Positions 9,933-20,870 of a DNA stretch of 64,000 nucleotides are shown here, piece by piece. This DNA comes from Arthrobotrys musiformis. Its lineage: Eukaryota; Ascomycota; Orbiliomycetes; Orbiliales; Orbiliaceae. The stretch lies in contig JAVHJL010000001.1 of NCBI GenBank assembly GCA_036971715.1, forward strand, positions 1 through 64,000, in the 5' to 3' direction. The translations under genes were made by a program, and so were the position numbers. The notes under the pieces were generated by a model, which searched no databases, was not told where the DNA came from, and worked only from the letters and a program-made list of their open reading frames with translations. The number at the start of each line of letters is the position of its first letter. Position 1 is the stretch's first letter.

Positions 9933-11080
9933 TTGCGATCGCCTTTCGCAAATTCGATCCCTTATTTTTTGGCTTCCTATTCCTTTCATGTAATATTTTC
10001 ACTTCAGCCTCCGAGACCCCAGAATAGGAATTTAATTCATCCGCAAGGCTTAGTACAGTGTTCCATTAGTCGACTATCGGTACGCATGCCTCCATGGCGC
10101 GCAATGTCAAGGGATCTTGATCCTGATTTTGTGAACTGTTAATCTGCAGCCATAACTAACTATTATTTACCAACTGAATGTATTAGTTTCTTTGGAATAA
10201 TCAGGTTGTGGAATCTTGAGACATCTGTTAAAGCCGCGGATATGAGCCGAGGCATAGTCATTAAGTGTCGCGGTGGGTCTATGCGGATTGTATCTCGGGA
10301 ACTTAGCTCCTGACGCCGATATCGATGGGCACAATACCACGGTACTAGCTCAGCCTATTTGGTATTCTGCTGGCAGACACCATTAATTGGATTAGCTACT
10401 GGACTTAGGCGAACGTCTACGGGCTTCAAGTTCAGACGCAACGAAGGCTGGTGTCGGCTTGTTGGCGATGTGTCAAAAGCCTCCCAATTACGCTCCACAT
10501 ATGTGCACATGTATGCGCAGCGCGGAATTCTAAGCCTGAACTGGAGTTATAGGATTGATCACCCTTGGTCACTTGATCACGACCGCGTAAGTTAGTATTT
10601 CCCCGTTACGACCCGCTTGAACACCTCCCCATATTATATAATAGTGCTACCGAGTATTCCTCCGCATTTTAGACAGCTTACCCCGCAGCATCTCGGCCCC
10701 ATGATCGGCATGCATAATGAAACCCAACTGCTTTAGGCAATTCCCCGGACATGGGTATGGTCTTTCGCGAGCGGCCATGCGAAACTTTCTGCCGTCCATT
10801 GAGCTTTCGCGCCCATTGAGTTCATGCACCACAGGGCACCTTAACTTTTCGAAAAGCCATGACACCCAATTGGCCACACAACACAAACTTTTTGTATCAA
10901 TATCGACATTACAGAGGTCAGAGCTCCATCGCGAACTACACCTCGGTCAAATTTCACGAGCAGGCAAAGTGAGATGTGTATAAAACGTCGTGGGCTTCTT
11001 TCTAGCCACGAGTTCTCTAATACCCTCGGCGTCATCAGCATGATATTAGACCCATTCCCTGAATATCTTCATTACATATC
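9933..11080. other. Intergenic, permease promoter
   Basis: 1.15 kb with no supportable gene. Contains three direct CGG triplets (separate entry). The short open frames have no recognisable domains. Confidence 0.6.
10271..10298 (+). promoter_or_regulatory. Direct CGG triplet array upstream of the permease
   Basis: CGG at 10271, 10284 and 10296, separated by 10 and 9 bp, all in the same orientation. They lie about 790 bp before the permease ATG. Paired CGG triplets suit a Zn2Cys6 regulator. A chance cluster is possible. Confidence 0.3.
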
Positions 11081-12812
11081 ATGGCGGAATCACATAACCA
11101 CAAAGCCGGAACAGCAGACGAAGTCAATCAAACGTATATTGAGCATGGAGCGGAAAAGAGCAGCTTAGCCAGCGATCATATGGGCGCCACAGATATACTG
11201 AGGCAAGCACATGAAGCGACTGAAATTGAGCATAGCTTGACATTTTTAGAGAACATTCGGTTGTATCCTAAATCGATTGCCTGGTCGGTGCTCATGTCAA
11301 CAGCCATCATCATGGAGGGCTACGATGTTGTCCTCATGGGCTCTTTTTACGCTTACCCGTCATTCAATAAAAAGTACGGCACCCTTCAACCGGATGGAAA
11401 ATACCAGCTGTCGGCTGCTTGGCAGTCTGGTCTCTCAAACGGCATCAACATCGGTGCCATTTTTGGATTGGCACTCAATGGAATTGTATCGGAACGCTAC
11501 GGATACAGAAAGACAATGATGATGGCCCTCTTATTCACGATTGCGTTTATCTTCCTCCTTTTTTTCGCGGAGAATGTTCAATCCCTCCTTGTTGGTGAAA
11601 TCCTGCTCGGTATTCCTCTAGGGGTTTTCCAAACCCTCACAGTTGCATACGCCTCCGAAATCTGTCCTGTCGGTCTTCGAGCTTACTTGACGACATACGT
11701 CAACTTGTGTTGGGTCATCGGTCAAATTCTCGCATCTGCAGTACTTCGAGCACTCGTCGACCGGACCGACGAATGGGCATATAGGTAATAAATTACCCTC
11801 AATCGACTTAATATTGAGAGCGCTGCTAATTTGGACGATAAGAATTCCATTTGCACTGCAATGGGTTTGGCCGATTCCTATCTTCGTTGGTGTTGTCCTT
11901 GCGCCTGAAAGTCCCTGGTGGCTCGTTCGTCAGGGAAAGCATAGAGAAGCCGAGGCTTCGCTGTCCAGGCTAACAAGCCGTAATAGTGATAAGGGGCCAC
12001 CTATCGATCCCCAGAAGACAGTCGCAATGATGATCCACACAAATGAAATGGAAAAGCGCATTTCATCGGGTACTTCTTACTGGGATTGTTTCAGAGGAAT
12101 TGACTTGCGCAGAACAGAAATTGCATGCCTCGTTTGGGCGATCCAAAATCTATGCGGTGGGGGCATCATGGGATACTCGACTTATTTCTATGAACAAGCC
12201 GGACTGGACCCAAAGAACGCTTTCAATATGTCCATCGCGCAATATGGTCTTGGGATTGTCGGCACTGTCTCTTCTTGGGTCTTCATGGGCTATTTTGGAC
12301 GTCGTACCCTCTACATTGCAGGGCTTATCACATTAGATATCTGCCTATTCATCGTTGGATTCATTGCTCTCGGACCCTCGAAACCAGTGACGCAATGGGC
12401 GACTGGCTCCATGCTACTCGTTTACACCTTCTTCTATGACGTAACAGTGGGGCCAGTATGCTATTCTCTAGTTTCCGAGATCTCATCCACTAGGTTGCGG
12501 GCAAAGACAGTCGTCCTTGCAAGAGGCCTGTACTGTTTATTCAGTATCGTCAACGGAGTACTTATACCTCACATGTTGAATCCGAGTGCTTGGAATTGGA
12601 AAGGGAAGGCGGGCTTCTTTTGGGGTTCCATCTGTTCTTGCTGTATCGTATGGTGCTACTTTAGATTACCGGAACCAAAAGGACGCTCTTACGGTGAGTT
12701 GGATTTATTATTCATGAACAAAATCAGTGCCCGAAAGTTTAAGTCTACGACTGTTAATTTGACTAGGGAGGAGGTCTGTGATGCGGACGGACACAAGCGC
12801 GCGCGAGATTGA
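11081..12812 (+). CDS. malP: Alpha-glucoside (maltose) permease, MFS sugar transporter
   Basis: Exons 11081..11784 and 11843..12812 with a 58-nt intron splitting an Arg codon; product 557 aa. Plasma-membrane proton symporter importing maltose-type sugars. The N-terminal part matches the MAL permease subfamily: LYPKSIAWS, MSTAIIMEGYDVVLMGSFYA, KYGTLQPDGKYQLSAAWQSG. The sugar-porter motifs are present: GIVSERYGYRK in loop 2-3 and PESPWWLVRQGK after TM6. About 12 helices can be traced. The cytoplasmic N-terminus (~55 residues) is acidic and Ser-rich. It is the third co-oriented gene of the MAL-type locus and its likely inducer-uptake step. Substrate range could include other alpha-glucosides. 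The intron placement restores EWAYRIPFALQWVWP. Confidence 0.92.
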
Positions 12813-13370
12813 ACTGTCAATAGCACCTAGGCGGTTCACGTGGTATACATTTGTACGGTATCTTTCGTTTTCAACATACGCCTACAATCATCCCAGATCC
12901 TCATGTCGTTCTCTCCTCAATGTACTCTATCTTTTTCGGTTAATTTTGATACATGGTCGGTCTGGAAGGAGACAGGAACTACGTTTCTAGGACTACTTAA
13001 TGATTGCCCATATCCAACCCTAGTCCACCATGAAATTCGATCGATGATTTCGAACGCTTATAATTGATCAATGTTTTATTCCTCGTCCCCTGTTAAGGCT
13101 AGCTCAGACAATTTACGAACAAAACACTTGGCATTTAGCGAATGGGTTCGGCTGCGTAAAATAACACTACCGCTATACTAGTTAACTCTCCCTTTCTCCA
13201 CGTTTTTATTAGAAGCTTCCTCCTGCGCAGCAGATAGAATAGCATCTATGTATTCGCTTCCCTCAACTCAGACCCCAGAATTCATGTATGTACAAGTCCA
13301 GTACAGAGGTTACAAAGCTTAGAACCATTGGGCTGCTGACCTCTCAGTATCCAATTTATCCTTGTGTTTT
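12813..13370. other. Intergenic between convergent genes
   Basis: 558 bp of 3' flanking sequence for the permease (+) and the HPP gene (-). Nothing else seen. Confidence 0.6.
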
Positions 13371-14237
13371 CTATTTCAGACTAGCTGTTGAAGAATCGGA
13401 CCCCATTGGGGCGTCTGGCACTGTTGGCATATTGGACCTCCCATGTACCACTTTCTGTTCTTCCAGAGCCTCCAGATCCGGCTCTGTAGCTTTGGACACT
13501 GGCCACCACCTACCGCCTGTGTCTTTCGGCGTCCACCAGAATATTGGAAATTGCCTTTGTATATTGTTGATGGCGAGGGCAATCCCAAGCATCAAAGTTG
13601 TTCCTATCAAGACGTACGGAAGAAGATACCACCCCAGTCGCGCCACGTTCGGATCAACGGCGGCGAGCAAAGCTGTAGCGCCACCGGGAGGGTGCGAGGT
13701 ATTTGTAATGCTCATAACGGCGGAGGCCAGACCTACTGAAACCGCCCCAGCGAGCCACTTTATATCCTCAAAACTACTGTTGAGTTGGAATAGTTTGGCG
13801 ATGCTCACTCCACATACCGCGGAAACGAAGTGGCCGAGGACGCAATTTCGAGGTTGCCCTAAAGGCGAGCCTATAACGCCGTATTCTAGAATGGCCGAGG
13901 CACCCTATAAGATTCCGTTAGTGGCTAACTTTGCAACTGAATAGCTATGAATGGCCATCAGGCAACTCACGAAACTACCAATAATCAATGGAGGGTCAAG
14001 TTCCGAAAATACGCCACTATATTTGAAGACCGCAGATACGGCCGCGATACCACAGAATGCTCCAAATAATGACCACCATGCGACAAGGATACTGCCAAGT
14101 TCTTTTCGTGGAGATATTCTGTAACCTAGGAATCTCGAGATCGGGGTAGGCAATTCTTGGAGTATACTGGGTGGAATCCACGGATTGATGTAGTCGTCGA
14201 TATCAAAGTCCCATTGGGCCCTTGTGTTGCGCTCCAT
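13371..14237 (-). CDS. HPP-family integral membrane protein
   Basis: Exons 13971..14237 and 13371..13904 (66-nt intron, donor GTGAGT); product 266 aa. The join restores PPLIIGSFGASAILEYGV. The defining NTSHPPGGATALLA motif lies near residue 165. The helices are at about 50-75, 80-110, 135-160 and 185-205, giving the four-helix HPP core. A GYRISPRK-like cytoplasmic stretch precedes the first helix. The tail is acidic and Ser-rich. Bacterial and plastid HPP relatives have been linked to nitrite transport; the role in fungi is not established. It is convergent with the permease gene, so it is not part of the same transcription direction. Confidence 0.88.
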
Positions 14238-14802
14238 CTTGATGGGAAATCACCGACGGTTAGGTTGGGGCGCTCTAAAAGAATAGATGTCAGAGACGAC
14301 TTAGTTGCCATCGCCCGTGTTTATAACGTGATCCGGAGATGACGGAGAAATGAATGAGTAGCAATCTTCCGGGCTGATGTTTCGAAAGGGTGTCTTAAGA
14401 CGTTTTTAGGTTTGTTGTACGTAAGAATTATGCGAGCGGAATGACACACGGCAACACGTGTTGGTGTTGCATTTTAGACAATCGACCTCCCAAACAGGAA
14501 ACACATTCTCGGCACCAGAAAACGTCTGACTCAGCCGCTCATATAAGCGCCCATCGAGAACCGGTTCATTGTCACGTATATGCCATACCGAGCCGTTCCG
14601 TAAGACCCTCTGATGCAATTCAACTTGATAATCGGAAGCAAATCGAATTATATTTTAGTTTCTCGCTTTCTCAGGATCCACCAACTTTCTAACTTTCCTC
14701 CAATAGGAAAACTACAGATATATATACATGGCCGGGATATAATATACAGGCTCCAACTTTATACATATTTACAAGGAGTCGAGTCGCCACTCGCATAACC
14801 GA
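14238..14802. other. Intergenic
   Basis: 565 bp upstream of the HPP gene and downstream of the DUF4360 gene. No gene seen. Confidence 0.55.
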
Positions 14803-15432
14803 TTAACACGTACGCCACTGAAGGGCATAAATACGGCTGAGGTTTCCAGTTGCCTTGGTTTCTCTGATAGTACCGTATCCCTCGCCGCTCAGCTGAAGCT
14901 CTGACTTGATGTTGAGAAGAGACTGGGTTCCGCATGGTGACCATTCCCCGTCCCCAACAATGGATGTGCTTCGCACGGAAAAGTCTCTGGTGGTAGGCCC
15001 GTAGATTGGAATGCTATAGCTTTGCTCATCGTTACTTCCAGCGAAATAATTGGAAGACTTGAGAGTGGCCACGATATTTGGGCCGAGGGAAGCGTATCCC
15101 GTAAAGCTGGTCTGGACGACGGTGAACTGCCATCCCGCGGGAACATTGATAGCAATATTCAATTGGCAGAATTTGCGGGCGTCCTTGATGCTACCGGCGG
15201 CAGTGTCGATGGTGGCAGTGAATCGACCAAAGTAAGCAGTGAAGGATTGCTTGTCCGAACCGAGGTTAACGTAGGCGCTGTCACGCGGACATCCAGTTCC
15301 CCCATAAATGATCTTGTCGATAGAAACATCTGATGGAACGGAAGCTATGCCCACAGCCGGTGCAGCAAATGAGGGCATAACAAGGGCAGCTACGGCCAAA
15401 AGAGAGGAAACGTCGCGGATGAAAGAGAGCAT
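14803..15432 (-). CDS. Secreted DUF4360-family protein
   Basis: Single exon, 209 aa. Signal peptide MLSFIRDVSSLLAVAALVMP then SFAAPA. The mature part shows the DUF4360 pattern: YGGTGCPRDSA, FTAYFGRFTATI, RKFCQLNIAINVPAGWQF. Four cysteines could form two disulfides (CP, FCQ, PCG, C-terminal RTC). Function unknown; members are extracellular beta-sheet proteins of about 200 aa, so the length is normal. The reading frame stays open upstream to 15561, but a TATAAAA (15541-15547, minus strand) lies between that upstream ATG and 15432. So the start at 15432, directly before the signal peptide, is preferred. Confidence 0.85.
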   Translation of the reverse strand: MLSFIRDVSSLLAVAALVMPSFAAPAVGIASVPSDVSIDKIIYGGTGCPRDSAYVNLGSDKQSFTAYFGRFTATIDTAAGSIKDARKFCQLNIAINVPAGWQFTVVQTSFTGYASLGPNIVATLKSSNYFAGSNDEQSYSIPIYGPTTRDFSVRSTSIVGDGEWSPCGTQSLLNIKSELQLSGEGYGTIRETKATGNLSRIYALQWRTC

Positions 15433-18400
15433 TTTGAGGACTTTGTTATTTGCACAATTGTACAAGTTTGGTCTCGAATTGGAATTCCAAGTTGTAATTA
15501 ATAGAGAGATAAAGATAAAAAGAGGTGCAGATCGACGCCTTTTTATAGGACTGAGACCCAATTACTCGGGTAGAGCCGCTGGCCGACCCTCTAACGCAAG
15601 ATTGTGGAGTTGTTGACATTGATTGTTGGAAACTGGTGCCTGAGCTGAAGACAGGATTTCACCATCGAGTGGAGATCTAGACCTACCCCAAACGATAATC
15701 CTGCCGAGTTTAAGCAGCTCGTAAGATTGTACCGTTATTGACGAGATAACCAATAATGTGGCACCTTCCCCTTTACGCCTAACGTAGCTAACCACAACAC
15801 CTCAAAACCTAGCTGGGCGCATCGCTCCGCCAATAGCATTGACGGGGTCAGGATAAGCTTGCTATCGTTGATAGATGGATTCCAGCTTCGATAAAAGGAC
15901 GAGGCTGCGATTAATATGCATATGCTAAACCATGTCGACATATGTCTTACACTCAGCTGCAGAATTCAGAAAGCAAGACTGCATAGAATGTTCAACACAA
16001 CATCTTCCAATTTCAATATTGCAATGTGTTGGATCCATCAAGCGGCTACATCCTGGATCCTAGCTAGCTAGCTGGACGCAACGTGATTGATCCCAAGTCT
16101 TCAGCGTACAAATATCGTAGATCACATACACATGAAAATGTGCACCGTACATGGCAAACCGCTAACAGAAAATCCATGTAGGTGATTAGCTGGAATGTCA
16201 GATGCCAGGAACCTCGCTGTAAGGTTCGCGAAGCAGTGAACACGGCCAATACTAATTTTGAGACCCAAAGCCGTAGAAATATACTAATTGGTGCGCAATT
16301 ACAATAAAAGACAGCAGACAGCATCCCCGCCGATATGTAACACCGACAGACCGGTCCTACTATCTTCAACCCTCCAGTTTAGGGAAGCCCCGAGATCCGA
16401 TCTAGCTGCGGAAGGAGATCCGGGGTTTTGTTAGTCCTAGTAAGCCGGGGTCCCCTTGCATATAACTACGAGAGGCGTAGTTGCCTTGAGTCCAAGGTAG
16501 CTAGCTAGCTAACACACCGGTCCATTCCATCTTGATCTTGTTCTCACAGTCAAGAACATGGCTGTCTCACCAAGGTGCCAACAACACACAAGTAGTAAAA
16601 ATACAACGGAGACCATGGCGCCCACATGATGCCAAAATAACGCCAATCGGGTTCTTTCGGGTGATCCTGGGGAAAGACAACGCCACTTGAAGAAGCAATA
16701 ACCAGGTTGTGGAAAAATTCTCTATATCGAAGTGGCTCTTGCGCATACTAACATCCTAGCACATTGGTGGGACACGTAGTTAGGCACTTGGCTATGACCG
16801 CAATGATCTCTTCAGACAGTGGAATATATGGGTTGAATGCAGGCTCCTCGCTCTATCTCGGTCAAAATGGTTTGAATCTAAAAGTTTATATGGATTCGTC
16901 GGAAACAAACACAAGAATACCTTAATCCGGATGTGCGGCGTCAATTGTATTGTAGTTGGTGAAGTTTGTAGGGTAGCCCTTGCTCATCCGCACCAGCGCC
17001 AAATATCCGGTCACCAGGAACCTAGTTCGACCTAGCTCAAGTATGGGCTCCTTTGGAGGGCTCACGTACTAGGCTTTATCATCCCAGGAATCATTTGTTT
17101 CCACGATTTGAAATCTTTTACCTTTTGCTGTAGCTGAAAATATCCATGTTCCATCGATGACCATTCCCGCAGGGCGCAAGTAGTGGGAGGGCCAAACCCT
17201 CATGAGAATGAAAATTCACACGTGAAATTTTAGCTTAAACTAGCTATGAGACATAAGTAACGCGCGCGATTGAACAACGAAAACCTTTGCCATAGAGAGA
17301 GGGTGGTTCTGCTAAGCCATACTCTCGAATTTACAAATATGTCACAGCCTACTACTATCAATGTGTTGGAGCCTCCATGTAGGAAACGGAATCGGAACTA
17401 GAGAGCGAAATGTAAACTGGTGAATAAGGATATACACACGAGTCTCGAAGTCTCGACAGCTCAAGTTCAATTCGCATCGAGCAAATTAAAATTCTTGTTT
17501 ATATATATTACCGCAGTAACTGCAACGTAAATATATCTGGTTTCGAGTATGCATATTGGCTAAAGTTCGGTAGTCTAGGAGATGCTAAGGTTCAGGCGAA
17601 TTATGACATATTAGAATGTACTAGTTGATGTCGGATGTTACATAGGCCATTGCTACTAAGCAGCTCGCTCGAGGGGTTTTAGGGCGATCAAATATAAACA
17701 GCAATCGTCGCCCTTAATTATATCATCTAAGATCCTCGCCTTAAGCTTTCTAAAATTCGAAACTAGGACACTCAAAACGAGGCTCTAGCCCTTGAAGCTC
17801 TATATATGAAGCCAACCAAGACCTATCAAAGAGAAGATATCCCGCTGCAGGCCCGAGTTCTGAATAGCTCGCGGCCGAGAAACCCCGGCTACAGTATTGT
17901 TTGAAGATCTGATGTAGAGGCCAAAGTACTCTCGGACTTCTACGAAAATCATAACCCTTCGGATTTATTAACTAACTGTCGTTTGACTCGTGACGGAAAC
18001 CCTAACATCGATTATTCAAGGCTTGTCGCCTTTGACTGGTAATCACGTAAACGAGTCGTAATATTAATTATAGCATTTCGGACTTCTAAGCATACTGCAG
18101 TCAGAAGCAGTGTAATACCAAATACGAAAACACTAAAGAACAAATCCGCAAGCGAATCGCGATCGATCGACAGGCGGTGCCGATCCAGCTCGAGTAGATA
18201 GTTTAAGATGTATGTGTACCAGACGGTGGTGCGACGCCAAGCACATAGTAAAATAACAACAATAATAATAAATTGGAATTGAAAGAGCGGAAATCCCGTC
18301 ACCATCGGACCTTCAATTTGCGACAGTTAAATGTTAGGATCGTTGAAGCACCATTGCCAAAATTAAGCCGTATTGAAAGGAGTATTGCGTTATCATTAAA

Positions 18401-19541
18401 ATGTTTCGATGCCGGTGTTTCCGAGAAATTTTGAGAGTCGGTCAGGTTTCTCAGACCTTTTTAGCGTCAAAAGATTTCTTTCACAAAAGGCTGGCTTGGC
18501 GATAATTGAAGGAATTTAGCTCGAAGAGTGGTATTCCGATGCTTAGGAGCTGACGCAATCTATGTCCCTGAGACGATGATAAGAACCCAAAAGTAGCGAA
18601 TTCTCAAAACCTGAGAGATTAGCAGCAACTAATTTTAGACGCGAGGGAGATAAGCAACGGGTTAAAAAATCCTAAAGGTATTGTGAAAAGCTTGATTGAA
18701 AAATTCATTTCAGGGGCCGTGGTTTCGGGAGGTCCAAGGTCTCACGGAGTCGTCTTGGCCCGCGCAGCGCGAGGCTTGGCTTTGTGGAACAAGCTCGAGA
18801 AGACATCCGAGGCAAGTTTTAGCTGTGACAGCCAGAACCAAGACGATAATGTCCGTCAAAAATAGTTGAATCGAGTCAAATCGAAATAAACTCTCCGATC
18901 AGTGCGGCGAGAAAGGTTAGAACTCCTCGTTGCCTACATATGTGTTCGATATAGTCTTGGGACTGCTTTCTGCAGCTGTGATCGGCCACGGTGGACCGGG
19001 ATCTTAAGTGGTCTAGCCGTATTGATCCCGACCGACCAACACAGATTCGAGGCTCGAACCGGTTCTGTAACCGCAGCACCCTCCTCGAAGGGGTTGACGC
19101 CCGTCATGTCTTGCTGCTTCATGTAATTCACCATCACCCAAGTAGGTAATGAAGATGTTAACTTTAGCTCGCTATATTTGGCCGCAATGGGTTATAAAGG
19201 CAATGTCATCGACGTAATTATTGGAATGATAGCCGCAAATTTTGCTTGCTCCTTGCGGTCTCCTCTCTTCTTCATTTCTTTTCTCTAATTTTGAATTTCT
19301 ATTCATTCTTACCAAGGCTGGGCCTTTTTTCTTGTTCGTCGATCTTCAGTTCTTCTCCTTGTCGATTCTTTTTGCTATTATCTCTTTTTACCCTCTCTTT
19401 AATTAATTTTCCCGGCTTTCCCCTGCGGATCCCATTACTTTCGATTCTACTTTTAAACGCTTTCACCCGTTTCAAAAATAAATAGCAGTGGTCTGGATAC
19501 CACCGTTCAAAAGATATATTCTCCTTAATCTCCAATTCAAA
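15433..19541. other. 4.1-kb stretch without a supportable gene
   Basis: Only short frames without domains. It contains two AGCTAGCTAGCT runs (about 16064-16076 and 16498-16510). A hydrophobic 97-codon minus-strand frame lies at 18012-18305. A pyrimidine-rich stretch (about 19255-19440) belongs to the promoter or leader of the TDT transporter gene. Confidence 0.5.
19255..19440 (+). promoter_or_regulatory. CT-rich promoter/leader of the TDT transporter gene
   Basis: About 190 bp strongly biased to C and T on the coding strand, ending ~100 bp before the ATG at 19542. CT-rich tracts close to the start site are common in well-expressed filamentous-fungal genes. Confidence 0.4.
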
Positions 19542-20870
19542 ATGCAGGCAAACGAAGGACGAAAACACGAGGGAACTTGGTCCCCTGACGAAACTCCAAG
19601 AAACTCAAAGTTCTATACCGATATCGAGCTAAATGGCGATGAGAAGCATGCCAATCGGGGCAATTCGTCTACCCCATCAGAATCCAACTCTCAACAGGAC
19701 AACATGCCACTTCACAATCATGACCACCATTATGACGATGGGCAGCCATTCCCTTGGAGAAGGCACAAGCTTACCATACGGCAACGGTTGCAGCATTTCA
19801 CATGGGCCTGGTACACACTCTCCATGAGTACCGGTGGCCTTTCTCTCCTCGTTTTTGCTCTCCCCTTTCAATTCCCGGGTCTCAGAGCCATTGGGTGGAT
19901 ATTTTATATCTCGAATTTGATTATCTTCTCTTGCATCAGCGCCGCTATGCTTATGAGATTCGTCTTCCACAAAGGAACATTTTCTTCCTCTTTAAAACAT
20001 GAACGAGAAGGCTTCTTCTTTCCGACTTTCTGGCTTTCTATTGCGACATTAATTACCAGTACTCAACGTTATGTCATTCAACCACATGACGCAAATCTTC
20101 TCTGGGCAATTCAAACTGTTTTCTGGGGGTATGCTATCTGCACATTTATCCTTTCCGTGGGCCAGTACTGTTTCGTGTTCTCAGCCCACAACTTTGGGCT
20201 CGGAACTATGATGCCAACGTGGATTCTGCCGATCTTCCCTATCATGTTGACGGGTACTATATCTTCTGTTATTGCCGAGACCCAGCCGGAGATCGGAAGA
20301 ATCCCAATTCTTGTCGCTGGCCTTACCTGCCAGGGTCTCGGTTTGTCGGTCGCATTCATGATGTATTCCCATATGGTTGGTCGTCTTATGTCTGTTGGAC
20401 TTCCAAACAGAGAGCATCGGCCAGGTCTTTTCATGTGCGTGGGACCTCCAGCGTTCACAGTCCTTGCCCTTATTGGTATGGCGCACTCTCTTCCAGATAA
20501 TCTGGCCCTCGAGGTAGACGACAACTTCCTCGATGTCAGGGACGTGAGGACCACAGCTTTAATTGTTGGTGGATTTTTATGGGCTCTCTCTCTTTGGTGG
20601 TTTTTTATTGCTGCTATCTCGGTTCTCCTGTCTCCTCCCAAATTCTTTCACCTTGGCTGGTGGGCTATGGTTTTCCCTAATACCGGATTTTGTCTTGCCA
20701 CAATTTCTGCAGCGAAACAATTCGACAATCAAGGACTCAAGATACTAGGGACTGTCATGTCCGCTATGGTTTTCATCATCTATTTTGTGGTGCTGCAATC
20801 TCAAATCAAAGCAGTGTGGCGGCAAGATATTCTCTATCCAGGAAGGGATGAGGATTTCAATGACCACTAG
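19542..20870 (+). CDS. TDT-family transporter (malate/C4-dicarboxylate, Mae1-like)
   Basis: Single exon, 442 aa; first in-frame ATG with A at -3. The N-terminus is ~75 hydrophilic residues rich in Asn/His/Asp. The core begins with LQHFTWAWYTLSMSTGGLSL, the diagnostic TDT/SLAC1-fold opening. About ten helices follow. Other family signatures are LKHEREGFFFPTFWLS, VGPPAFTVLALIGMA and HLGWWAMVFPNTGF. Relatives move malate or other dicarboxylates across the plasma membrane; some sulfite exporters share the fold, but SSU1-type motifs were not evident. The promoter is CT-rich. No functional partner is adjacent. Confidence 0.88.
   Translation: MQANEGRKHEGTWSPDETPRNSKFYTDIELNGDEKHANRGNSSTPSESNSQQDNMPLHNHDHHYDDGQPFPWRRHKLTIRQRLQHFTWAWYTLSMSTGGLSLLVFALPFQFPGLRAIGWIFYISNLIIFSCISAAMLMRFVFHKGTFSSSLKHEREGFFFPTFWLSIATLITSTQRYVIQPHDANLLWAIQTVFWGYAICTFILSVGQYCFVFSAHNFGLGTMMPTWILPIFPIMLTGTISSVIAETQPEIGRIPILVAGLTCQGLGLSVAFMMYSHMVGRLMSVGLPNREHRPGLFMCVGPPAFTVLALIGMAHSLPDNLALEVDDNFLDVRDVRTTALIVGGFLWALSLWWFFIAAISVLLSPPKFFHLGWWAMVFPNTGFCLATISAAKQFDNQGLKILGTVMSAMVFIIYFVVLQSQIKAVWRQDILYPGRDEDFNDH

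Noticed and set aside
16064..16510. AGCTAGCTAGCT runs as terminal inverted repeats of a small transposon
   Set aside because: The runs are self-palindromic, and similarity does not extend beyond them into the flanks, so no true terminal repeats or target duplication.
18012..18305. 97-codon minus-strand frame with two hydrophobic stretches
   Set aside because: No homology recognised, no promoter or splice support, and hydrophobic frames arise easily in AT-rich DNA.
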